From contig DASVRP010000010.1 of the NCBI GenBank assembly GCA_036388555.1, positions 62,001 to 126,000 on the forward strand: a DNA stretch of 64,000 nt, in the 5' to 3' direction. Of the stretch, positions 1 to 7,459 are shown piece after piece. A model generated the notes under the pieces. That model searched no databases and was not told the origin of the DNA. It saw nothing but the letters and a program-made list of their open reading frames with translations. Each line of letters begins with the position of its first letter. Position 1 is the first letter of the stretch. Source of the stretch: UBA4665 sp036388555. Its GTDB lineage: Bacteria > Patescibacteriota > Saccharimonadia > Saccharimonadales > UBA4665. The translations under genes were made by a program, and so were the position numbers.

Positions 1-201
1 GGCAGGGCGCTGGGACAGTATCCGACCTTCAATACTGGACATCCGCTGGTCGACGCATTGCTGCACATCAAGATCCCTGGTGAATCAGACGGTCAGGACC
101 CTGACCCTCTCAAGTGTTCCGGCGGTCCGGCAGCGGGTGAGTGGTGGCCGGAATATGCCCTCGGCCTCGTCGAGCGTTGGCCGGCAGGGCTCAGGAACTG
201 A
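1..201 (+). CDS. Glycoside hydrolase family 6 (endoglucanase-like), C-terminal end only
   Basis: Partial gene: only the last 66 codons are inside the window, in frame 1, ending at TGA 199-201. The visible residues include the stretch GHPLVDALLHIKIPGESDG, then a Cys, GPAAGEWWPEYALGL and a short tail. This is the conserved C-terminal end of GH6 cellulases, where the W/I-K-x-P-G-E-S-D-G strand lines the active site. Family knowledge: GH6 enzymes hydrolyse beta-1,4-glucan by inversion and are normally secreted. In Streptomyces a GH6 enzyme (CslZ) accompanies CslA and GlxA; here the oxidase and synthase genes lie 0.7-4 kb downstream on the opposite strand. Inference: it trims or releases the glucan made by the CslA-like synthase. 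The N-terminus and catalytic acid cannot be seen. Confidence 0.8.
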   Translation, partial: GRALGQYPTFNTGHPLVDALLHIKIPGESDGQDPDPLKCSGGPAAGEWWPEYALGLVERWPAGLRN

Positions 202-300
202 CAGACTACAGGAAGGCCGGCCCCGGACAATCACCGCTGGCAGTTGGCCCGATCCAACCGCCTGACAGGCGGGCTGACAGCACCCTCCGACATATGGCCG

Positions 301-309
301 TGATACAAT
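301..309 (+). promoter_or_regulatory. Extended -10 promoter of the cupredoxin-like gene (leaderless)
   Basis: TGa followed by TACAAT, then six bases to the ATG at 316. No convincing -35 and no Shine-Dalgarno sequence. The spacing puts the transcription start at the start codon. Confidence 0.6.
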
Positions 310-315
310 ACGGTT

Positions 316-810
316 ATGCCTACTTACCAGACTTCGCGTCCCAGAAAGTCGTCGGCCAGCCGCAAACTGCCTGAGCCATCGCCTCCATCAGAAGCACAGA
401 TCAAACACCGCACCCATCTGGCTCAGGACATCCTTGTCGGCTTCGTCACGCTGGTACTCGTCAGCTTCGGCCTGTGGAATCATTTCCGGCCTGACCCGCT
501 TGACGCGATAACCTGCGAGAAGGTAGGGGCGACCTATGAGGTAACCCTTAAGGACGACAAGTTCTCCAGGGATCGTCTGGTACTGAACCGCTGTGATGCG
601 ATCAAGGTTACGAATACTGGCGATGAAGATTACCGCCTGGCATTCGGGGAACATGATAAACTGATCCAATATCCCGGCTTCCAGATGCAGCCGCTCCGTC
701 CTGGAGAGTATTTCATCGTATCGGCGCTGCAGGGCGGGGTGTATCCGCTGCACGACCACATCCGTGATAAAGCCAGGATCATAGTAGATATCCGCGCCAG
801 CCAGAAGTAG
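316..810 (+). CDS. Membrane-anchored cupredoxin-like protein
   Basis: 164 aa. A basic, Ser/Pro-rich cytoplasmic N-terminus is followed by one membrane helix at about residues 38-55 (DILVGFVTLVLVSFGLW). The remaining ~105 residues look like a small extracytoplasmic beta domain ending in VYPLHDHIRDKARIIVDI, which resembles the last strands of cupredoxin folds. Possible metal ligands are the His in FGEHDK, the clustered His in PLHDH and nearby Met; the classical Cys ligand between the two His is absent, so it need not be a type 1 copper site. Neighbours: it lies between a GH6 tail and a copper-radical oxidase. Inference: it could deliver copper to, or take electrons from, the GlxA-like oxidase. 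The fold assignment is tentative. It converges with the oxidase gene, separated by a short hairpin (876-893). Confidence 0.6.
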   Translation: MPTYQTSRPRKSSASRKLPEPSPPSEAQIKHRTHLAQDILVGFVTLVLVSFGLWNHFRPDPLDAITCEKVGATYEVTLKDDKFSRDRLVLNRCDAIKVTNTGDEDYRLAFGEHDKLIQYPGFQMQPLRPGEYFIVSALQGGVYPLHDHIRDKARIIVDIRASQK

Positions 811-875
811 GCGGACGCGGATATCCAGTTGGGTGCTTACGAGCAAGAGCGGTCAGTCAGCCGGTTCCGAACTCT

Positions 876-893
876 AGTGGCCGTACAGCCACT
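876..893. terminator. Short hairpin between convergent genes
   Basis: AGTGGC / GCCACT with a six-base loop, at the end of the oxidase gene. There is no T-run on either side, so terminator function is uncertain. Confidence 0.3.
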
Positions 894-2479
894 TACTGCT
901 GGGCCGGTGGGACATGTACCCAGTAAGCCTTGGACGGGACATCGTTCTTGTCAGTCACGAATGCCATGTACCAGCCCGGAGGCAGCAGGTTCGGATTGCC
1001 GGGGATCTGTACGCTGATGCCATCGGCAGTAGCGGTGAACGGCAGGTCGACGGAGCGCTGTTCGACATCGGTCGCGTGCGTGACCGCACTCGGGCGCATC
1101 AGCTTGGCAGTCTTGATGTTTTGCGGATTTGAGGTCTTGAGCGTATGTGTCGAACCGTAGACGATTTCCTTCTCGCCGCCGGTGATGGCCGGGCGTGGGC
1201 CTTGGAACAGGTAAGAAGGGGAGTAGACTTCGATGCGGACCTCAAAGCTGTTGTCGATAGGGTTCGATCCGAAGGTAGCGACGCGGCCGTCAGGCAGCAG
1301 GATGGCTTCGGCATGGTAGTTGCGGCCGATGCGCGGGGTAGCAGCGCGCTTGAACGTGTCAGTCTTCGGATTGAAGATCTCAGCCGAGAAGACATCCTCG
1401 CCGCGGTAGCCGGCAGAGCCACCGGTCTCAAGGACGGTATCGTCCGGAAGCACGACCAGGTTAGCCCAGCGGGTCGCATTGCGCAGGTTCGGAGCCGTCT
1501 GGTATGCCGGGGTAGCTGATGCATCGATGTCGACGATTGCGGTGCGGGCCGTGCTTATCGGTGAGTCGCCGTTGAAGGCGCCGCCCATCATCATGACGCG
1601 CTGGTCCTGTGCCGGCGGCAGCAGGACGGATGAGCTGTTATTGACCATGAACTTATCCTTCAGACCCTCGACATCCTGGAAATTGTTATTGGTAATGTTC
1701 CAGAGTCCGGCCCGCATGCTTTCCTTGCCAGGCTCATAACCCTGATGTGAGCCGGTATAAAACAGGCGGCCGTCTGCCATCAGCATCAGCGAAGGATAGG
1801 TCGGGTAGACATGCTTCAGGTCGGGGCGGTAGGTCCAGGTCTTGGTAGCTGGGTCGTAGATTTCGGTCTCACCCTCGGACATCTTACCTTCTTCATCGAG
1901 ACCGGCAGCTGCCAGGACTTTACCGTCAGCCAGGGCGACCAGGGTCGGGTACCAGCGGGCGTACTCCATGTCATCGACACGCTCATAGGTCTCGGTCTTA
2001 GGGTCGAAGATGTATGAGTCACGCAGGCCGCTGTATTCTACGCGTGGTACGGCATCGAGGTCTTCGTAACCTTTGGTGCCGCCGGCGACCAGCAGGCGTC
2101 CGTCGGGCAGGAAGACATGTCCGGCGCAGAAGGCGTCCCAAGGAGTCGGAACTTCTTTGAATTCACCCGTATCAGGATTCCAGACGACAGTCTTGAATGA
2201 TTTGGCATCGAATGCCTGTTCATTGTTGCCGGAGCCGGCGATCAGCAGGACCTTGCCGGTGTTCAGCAGGGCTGCGTGTACGGCGTTGACCGGGGTGTTG
2301 TACTCAAGGGTATCCCAGCGGCCATATTGCTTGACGACTGATGCCTGGCGGGACCAGATCTTATCGACGGCTGCTTCAGCCGGTTCGAACAGCGCATTGG
2401 CATTGACTGCCAGGATCATGAACGCGGCGATGGTGTAGTAGAACCTGCGCATCCTTAATACTTTTCCGAATGTACTCAT
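893..2479 (-). CDS. glxA: GlxA-like radical copper oxidase (galactose/glyoxal oxidase family)
   Basis: 528 aa. An N-terminal signal sequence (MRRFYYTIAAFMILAVNANA) precedes a seven-bladed kelch-type propeller and a C-terminal DUF1929 beta domain (about 425-525). All residues that build the radical copper site of galactose oxidase can be found in order: Cys118 (DAFCAGH) and Tyr177 (RWYPT) for the Cys-Tyr cofactor, axial Tyr388 and ligand His389 (RNYHAE), and ligand His468 (AVTHATD). The enzyme should oxidise a primary alcohol or aldehyde to produce H2O2 outside the cell. Its ATG overlaps the cslA stop (ATGA), so the two are translationally coupled, as cslA-glxA are in Streptomyces, where GlxA is needed to lay down the CslA polymer at hyphal tips. 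An alternative start is Met10. Substrate is unknown. Confidence 0.9.
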   Translation of the reverse strand: MSTFGKVLRMRRFYYTIAAFMILAVNANALFEPAEAAVDKIWSRQASVVKQYGRWDTLEYNTPVNAVHAALLNTGKVLLIAGSGNNEQAFDAKSFKTVVWNPDTGEFKEVPTPWDAFCAGHVFLPDGRLLVAGGTKGYEDLDAVPRVEYSGLRDSYIFDPKTETYERVDDMEYARWYPTLVALADGKVLAAAGLDEEGKMSEGETEIYDPATKTWTYRPDLKHVYPTYPSLMLMADGRLFYTGSHQGYEPGKESMRAGLWNITNNNFQDVEGLKDKFMVNNSSSVLLPPAQDQRVMMMGGAFNGDSPISTARTAIVDIDASATPAYQTAPNLRNATRWANLVVLPDDTVLETGGSAGYRGEDVFSAEIFNPKTDTFKRAATPRIGRNYHAEAILLPDGRVATFGSNPIDNSFEVRIEVYSPSYLFQGPRPAITGGEKEIVYGSTHTLKTSNPQNIKTAKLMRPSAVTHATDVEQRSVDLPFTATADGISVQIPGNPNLLPPGWYMAFVTDKNDVPSKAYWVHVPPAQQ

Positions 2480-4278
2480 ATCTCGACTCCTTTATCTGCT
2501 AAGCGGTTTGAAAATCTGATGGGGGTATGTACGAATTCATGGATCTTGCGTAACGTCTGCGGCAGCATGCTGATGCGCCAGAGGATGATCGGCGACAGGC
2601 ATGAAGCCAGGGCGATGGCACACCATATCTTGACGTTCGGATGGGTATTGCCGATGATGATAGTGTAGGCCAGGAAGGTTGCGATTATCGTAGCCCAGAA
2701 CGTATGGAACTTGAAGGTCGACCAGTTGTCAGGCGATGTCGCATCTCCCTTGGAAGTGACGACGAAGCCGCTCTTCTGACGGGTCAGCGTACCCCAGAGG
2801 GCATAGGCGTAGACGGGGGCGGCGAAGATCGAGAAGATGATGCCGGAGACACCGAATGAATCTTTTTCTTCGTGCGGACTGACATTGTAGCGGCGGAGCC
2901 AGACGTACAGGATGATCTGGGTAGCCATGACATCGAGGTATAGTGCCAGCCAGGTCTTGTCGGGCAGACCGACGCCGGTCGTACCGAGGAATAGGTACAG
3001 CATACTGACGGCGATACCGAGCGACCAGGTGATGGCAGCGGCCGGGTAACACCAGATGATCAGGCCATAGTGCAGGCGGGCCTTCAGCGGCAGCTTACGG
3101 AACATCCTGAAGAAGTGGACCAGCAACGTCTCGTTGGCACCGCGTGCCCAACGCAACTGCTGGGTGAAGAAGTCGGTCCATGAGGACGGGCCTTCACCGA
3201 TGGCCAGGACATCAGGCGTGTAGACTGACCGCCAGAAGTTGCCGGTGCGCGGATTTCGGCTGCCATGGACGGCCATACCGGTAAGCAGATCTTCAGTGAT
3301 TGAATCCTGGAAGCCACCGATCTGCAGCATCGTCTTCACACGGTAGGCGTGGTTGGTGCCCACGAACATGGCAGCGTCATAGGTGTTGGCGGCACGCTGG
3401 ATGGTCGCCTGGAAGACATAGGCCTGAGACTCCGCGCCGCGTGATATAAGCGTCTCAGTATTGCCATAGACCTGCGGGCCTACGACGTACGCGACATCAG
3501 GGTCACGGAAGTATCCAAGCGTACGCTCAGCGAAGTTGGCATGTGGGATATGGTCGGAATCGACCGACAGGATGAAATCATATGCCGAACCATGCTCGAC
3601 CAGCCAGGCGTTGTGGTTGCCGTGCTTCGTCTTCGCCTTGAAGCGGCCGGATTCCATGTTGTACTTCGGTATGCCCTTGCGGCTGAAGTGCTTGACGCCC
3701 ATACGGTGGCAGGCCTCGGCGATATCCGGGTCATTACCTTCGTCGAGCAGCCAGACGTCGTATGGTCCGTCGTGCCTGACCTTCAGCATAGCTTTCAGGG
3801 TCTTTTCGACCATCTCAAAGGGCTCTTTTGATGGGACGATAGTCGTCGTGAAGGCGACCCGGCCACCCTTGCGGGGCCGTACAGGTATAGGGTCCCGGGC
3901 GATTATGGCCGATAATGAGAAGGTGATCAGGCCGACGAGGCGGAAGCATTCGATGACGAATATACATGCCAGCAGTGCGATGAACGTACCGCCGATAGCA
4001 GCACTTTCATTCCAGATAGGCTGGAACAGCGTGTGCAGCAGCCAGATCAGGAATCCTATTTCTACTGCGACGTTGGCAAAGGCGAGCAGGAACGTCTTGC
4101 GGGCGTCTTTGCGGGTTGCGATAGTCCTGTAGCCCACACGGTATTTACCGCGCCGGACTGGCAGGATCTCACCAGCCAGCTTACTGAAGGCATGGTAATG
4201 TTTTGCCTTGAGATCAGCAGGAGTAGCCGCGGTAACAGCGGCAACGACTGGTTCGGCAGTTGCTTTCTTCTTGCTCAT
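2476..4278 (-). CDS. cslA: CslA-like processive GT2 glycosyltransferase (cellulose synthase-like)
   Basis: 600 aa. Two membrane helices at about 63-85 and 96-125, a cytoplasmic GT-A domain, then several C-terminal helices (about 405-570). The processive GT2 motifs are complete: D179 (WLLDEGN), D240-x-D242 (SVDSDH), TED 328-330 and QQLRW 373-377. This supports synthesis of a beta-linked polysaccharide coupled to export. There is no PilZ domain, so c-di-GMP control as in BcsA is not indicated. It shares an operon with the copper oxidase through an ATGA overlap. Transcription starts from a strong promoter about 100 bases upstream with a structured leader, which is unusual for this window. Upstream lies the Clp-family ATPase on the same strand. 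The polymer is probably glucan, judged from the family and the GH6 neighbour, but sequence alone cannot fix the sugar. Confidence 0.9.
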   Translation of the reverse strand: MSKKKATAEPVVAAVTAATPADLKAKHYHAFSKLAGEILPVRRGKYRVGYRTIATRKDARKTFLLAFANVAVEIGFLIWLLHTLFQPIWNESAAIGGTFIALLACIFVIECFRLVGLITFSLSAIIARDPIPVRPRKGGRVAFTTTIVPSKEPFEMVEKTLKAMLKVRHDGPYDVWLLDEGNDPDIAEACHRMGVKHFSRKGIPKYNMESGRFKAKTKHGNHNAWLVEHGSAYDFILSVDSDHIPHANFAERTLGYFRDPDVAYVVGPQVYGNTETLISRGAESQAYVFQATIQRAANTYDAAMFVGTNHAYRVKTMLQIGGFQDSITEDLLTGMAVHGSRNPRTGNFWRSVYTPDVLAIGEGPSSWTDFFTQQLRWARGANETLLVHFFRMFRKLPLKARLHYGLIIWCYPAAAITWSLGIAVSMLYLFLGTTGVGLPDKTWLALYLDVMATQIILYVWLRRYNVSPHEEKDSFGVSGIIFSIFAAPVYAYALWGTLTRQKSGFVVTSKGDATSPDNWSTFKFHTFWATIIATFLAYTIIIGNTHPNVKIWCAIALASCLSPIILWRISMLPQTLRKIHEFVHTPIRFSNRLADKGVEI

Positions 4279-4323
4279 ATTATATGACCTTTACTCATTC
4301 TCTCTTTACTGCGGTCATGAAAA

Positions 4324-4344
4324 TGCCCCCTGAATCAGGGGGCA
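4324..4344 (-). promoter_or_regulatory. Hairpin in the cslA leader (attenuator or read-through terminator)
   Basis: An 8-bp GC-rich stem (TGCCCCCT / AGGGGGCA) with a 5-base loop, followed on the minus strand by TTTTC. It lies between the cslA promoter and start codon. It also sits downstream of the Clp-type ATPase gene and could stop read-through from it. Confidence 0.55.
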
Positions 4345-4373
4345 CACCACACAGCCCACATTTAACACCTCTT

Positions 4374-4401
4374 ATTATACACAACTTATGTTATATGTCA
4401 A
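4374..4401 (-). promoter_or_regulatory. cslA-glxA promoter
   Basis: TTGACA (4396-4401) and TATAAT (4374-4379), both consensus, 16-bp spacer, minus strand. Predicted leader is about 90 bases. Confidence 0.8.
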
Positions 4402-4423
4402 GTGTATTGTTAAATATAAGCTT

Positions 4424-6994
4424 TTAGCTGAGGTCAGTGACGTCAAGCAGGACATGGTCGCCAGGCCGGGTCTCGCCACGGAGGATTCGGTTGGCGATAC
4501 CATCCTCGACGGCGCGCTGCAGGGCGCGGCGCATCGGGCGGGCGCCAAGCCGGGCATCATAGCCGGTCTCGACGACTTTATAGATTGCCGCCGGTGTCAG
4601 TTCGACGGATATGTTCTGTACCGAGAGCGTACGATTGATATCCTTCATCATCAGACCGACCATCTGCGCCAGCTCGTCCTGGTTAAGCGGGCGGAAGAGG
4701 ACGATCTCATCGAAACGGTTGAGGAGTTCAGGCTTATACTGGCCGCTGTTGATCAGCTCATCGGTCAGTTCGGACTGGAAGCTTTCCAGCTGCTGGCCGG
4801 CTGCGATGCGCTCACGGATGGTGTTGGCGCCGGCATTTGACGTCGCGATGATGACACAGTCCTTGAAGGAGACAGTGCGGCCGCCGATATCGGTCAGCCG
4901 GCCCTCGTCGAGCAGCTGCAGCAGCAAGTTGAGTATGTTCGGATGGGCCTTCTCGATCTCGTCGAGCAGGACGACGGCGAATGGCTGCTGGCGGACCGCC
5001 ATGATCAGGCTGCGCGATTCGTCGGCGCCGTTGCTGAGCAGCCGGCGGACATCCTCGGGCTGCTGGTACTCGCTCATATCGAGCCTGACCATATTCGCCT
5101 CGGCACCGAAATACGTCGCGGCTACAGCCTTGGCCAGTTCAGTCTTACCGACGCCGGTCGGGCCAAGGAAGAGGAAGCTGCCGATCGGACGGCGTGGGTT
5201 CGCCACCCCGGCCCGTGCCCGGCGTAGCGCACTGGATACGACATGGACCGCATGGGTCTGGTTGATCATCCGCTCATGGATACGGTCCTCGAGATGCAGC
5301 AGGGCATCCGCCTCGGCCGGCGCCGCTGAGCTCACTTTGACGCCCAAGCTCTGCTCGATCGCTTTCTGGATGGATACTGCGGTGACGATACCGTCGTGCT
5401 CGCTGTATGACAGTGAGTTCTCAAGGAGCTGGAGTGCTTTGCCAGGATAGGCTGAATCCTGCATATAGCGTCCACTCAGGCGGTACGCTTCCCTGAGCGA
5501 CTCAAATGGGATCAAGACCTTGTGTTTGTGCTCGAGGGCCAGCGCATTATCCTCGAGGACGCGCATGACATCGTGTTCCGGGGGTTCGGTCAGCATGACA
5601 GGTGTTATCAGGTTGGCGAACGAAGCATTGTTGATACGTAGCTGCTGGAAGTCGTGCGGCGTCATGGCCAGGACCATCTGGACTGACCGTGACTGCAGCA
5701 CCGGCAGCAGGATCTGTGTCATATCGAACGAACCGGGACCGCTCTTAAAGAACAGCTGGGCGTCATCGAGGAACAGGATGATATGACCGGCGTGGACGGT
5801 CTCGAGCAGCAGGGACATGACGATCTCTTCCAGCTCACCCTGCCGCTTGGCGCTGGATAGGATAGTTGACGGGTTCAGCGAGACGATCTGGCGGTGTTCG
5901 AGGTTGCGGTCATTCTTCTCCTCGAGCAGCAGCTGGGCTAGGGCATTGACATGGCTCGTCTTGCCTACGCCCGGGTCACCGATCAGGCCGACAGTAGCCG
6001 TACCCTGCGAGAACGCACTTTTCATGGCCAGTACGCCGGGAGAGGTCGTCAGCCAGCCGAAGTGGGCACCGTGCTGTTCGATCTGCAGGCTGATATTGAT
6101 ACCGAACCGGTTGAGCTGCGGCGTGAAGCCGTTCGCCCAGTCGCGGCCGACGCCGCCGAAGTATGGCCTTTCAGCCCGCATCGTATCGAGGACCCGTCCG
6201 ACCCACATTGCGACTGCCTCGGCGTCGCCGGAAGACATCTTCATCCGCATCAACATATTCTTGAAATCAGGCGATGTCACCAGCAGTGCGCCAGCCAGAT
6301 GGCCCGGTTCGACGAGTTTGCTGTCGGTCGCTGTCGCCAGCCGCCGGGCCTCGCTCCAGACCTTCGGCATGTCGTATTCTGTATCGCTAAGGCACTGTTT
6401 GATCGTGTCAGAACTCAGCAGGAAATGATTGGCGAAAAATACGAACTGCCAGTTCTTCTGCAGCGCAGCCCAGGCTGCCTTGGGTGTGATGGCCGAACCT
6501 GGCTTGAAAGCGGTCAGGATGTCCGGTGAAAGGCTGTCCGTCAGGGTAGTACCACGGATCGGCAGCGGCTTGAGTTCGAGCATATAATAGGCAGCCGGCA
6601 AGAAAGCCAGCAACCCGGCGGCGAACGACAGATAGGCGATATTCTCCAGTGGGATATACAGGCAGACCAGCCCGAGCAGCAGACAGATGATGAAGACACC
6701 GAGTAGTAAACCGTAGCCATTCGGACCGATACTGCGGGCCAGCCTGGCATGCCTGGTGCGGGCAGACCGCCAATCTATGCCTGTCACAGGTATGGCAGCA
6801 GCCTGCGGTTGTACCGCTTGTGGTTGTGGTGATGGTTGTGCCGTTTCTGGCTGGAAGGATTGCTGCGGTGGCTGAGAATACTGGGTCGGACGAGGTATAT
6901 CATCCGTATACACCGGCTGCTGCGGAGCTGGTGGCGGCTGGACCGGATGTTCCGGCCTGACTGGCTGTGGGGCGGGGAGGGTATTTGGATCCAT
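4424..6994 (-). CDS. Membrane-anchored ClpB/ClpC-type AAA+ ATPase
   Basis: 856 aa. Residues 1-70 are Pro/Gln-rich. Two membrane helices follow at about 93-113 and 120-138, then a Clp-N-like repeat region (about 160-270), AAA module 1 (Walker A GDPGVGKT 339-346; Walker B IILFLDD 405-411) and AAA module 2 (Walker A GPTGVGKT 611-618; Walker B VVLLDEIE 674-681; ClpB-type D2 small domain). Soluble Clp unfoldases lack the membrane segment. No obvious ClpP-binding IGF/L loop was seen, so it may act as a remodelling ATPase rather than a protease partner. It follows the 120-aa membrane protein gene by only 3 bases, suggesting an operon and a complex. Role unknown; proximity to the synthase genes is only suggestive. 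Confidence 0.85.
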   Translation of the reverse strand: MDPNTLPAPQPVRPEHPVQPPPAPQQPVYTDDIPRPTQYSQPPQQSFQPETAQPSPQPQAVQPQAAAIPVTGIDWRSARTRHARLARSIGPNGYGLLLGVFIICLLLGLVCLYIPLENIAYLSFAAGLLAFLPAAYYMLELKPLPIRGTTLTDSLSPDILTAFKPGSAITPKAAWAALQKNWQFVFFANHFLLSSDTIKQCLSDTEYDMPKVWSEARRLATATDSKLVEPGHLAGALLVTSPDFKNMLMRMKMSSGDAEAVAMWVGRVLDTMRAERPYFGGVGRDWANGFTPQLNRFGINISLQIEQHGAHFGWLTTSPGVLAMKSAFSQGTATVGLIGDPGVGKTSHVNALAQLLLEEKNDRNLEHRQIVSLNPSTILSSAKRQGELEEIVMSLLLETVHAGHIILFLDDAQLFFKSGPGSFDMTQILLPVLQSRSVQMVLAMTPHDFQQLRINNASFANLITPVMLTEPPEHDVMRVLEDNALALEHKHKVLIPFESLREAYRLSGRYMQDSAYPGKALQLLENSLSYSEHDGIVTAVSIQKAIEQSLGVKVSSAAPAEADALLHLEDRIHERMINQTHAVHVVSSALRRARAGVANPRRPIGSFLFLGPTGVGKTELAKAVAATYFGAEANMVRLDMSEYQQPEDVRRLLSNGADESRSLIMAVRQQPFAVVLLDEIEKAHPNILNLLLQLLDEGRLTDIGGRTVSFKDCVIIATSNAGANTIRERIAAGQQLESFQSELTDELINSGQYKPELLNRFDEIVLFRPLNQDELAQMVGLMMKDINRTLSVQNISVELTPAAIYKVVETGYDARLGARPMRRALQRAVEDGIANRILRGETRPGDHVLLDVTDLS

Positions 6995-6997
6995 AGT

Positions 6998-7360
6998 TTA
7001 GCCTGTAATCCCTTTGATGAGAAAGACGACGATAGCCGGTGGCATCAGCGGCCATACCAGTAACTGGATGGCTGCCAGCAGCGCGGTGATCGTCAGCATG
7101 ACGCCGGCACTGAACAAGACCATCGCCCGCACCGAGAATCCGACGACACGGCTGACCATGTTGTCGCCCATGGCACGCAATTTGGCGTCGATACTGGCGC
7201 CAGGGTAGGTGACGATGCGGCGCCAAGGCGCGAAGAGCGTCCGCAGCAGTATCGGTACTGAAAACATGTGCGACACCTTGAAGAAGCGGACTTCAGCGTT
7301 TTTTGCTACCTGTGCCCAGCCCTGGCGATACCACCAGGTCAGGATTTCGAGGGCTATCAT
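6998..7360 (-). CDS. Small membrane protein, operon partner of the membrane Clp ATPase
   Basis: 120 aa from the ATG at 7358-7360. An upstream TTG start is possible but would lie in front of the promoter: TGg-TACAAT (minus strand, -10 at 7367-7372) sits six bases before this ATG, which fits a leaderless transcript. The protein begins MIALEILTWWYRQGW, has an amphipathic basic segment and two hydrophobic stretches at about 75-97 and 97-116. No family recognised. Its stop lies three bases before the start of the Clp-type ATPase gene, so the two are probably co-translated and the protein may anchor or regulate the ATPase. Confidence 0.7.
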   Translation of the reverse strand: MIALEILTWWYRQGWAQVAKNAEVRFFKVSHMFSVPILLRTLFAPWRRIVTYPGASIDAKLRAMGDNMVSRVVGFSVRAMVLFSAGVMLTITALLAAIQLLVWPLMPPAIVVFLIKGITG

Positions 7361-7366
7361 AACCTT

Positions 7367-7375
7367 ATTGTACCA
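7367..7375 (-). promoter_or_regulatory. Extended -10 promoter of the Clp ATPase operon (leaderless)
   Basis: TGg + TACAAT on the minus strand, six bases before the ATG at 7360. Confidence 0.6.
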
Positions 7376-7400
7376 TTGCAGCAGGCCATGATATACAGAC

Positions 7401-7436
7401 ACAAAATAACACCTCCTGATGGAGGTGTTATTTTGT
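7401..7436. terminator. Perfect 16-bp inverted-repeat terminator
   Basis: ACAAAATAACACCTCC, a TGAT loop, then the exact reverse complement ending in TTATTTTGT. The A- and T-rich feet make it work in either direction; it ends the polysaccharide deacetylase transcript on the minus strand. Confidence 0.85.
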
Positions 7437-7459
7437 CACGCAGATGGTCGTGAAAGTAC

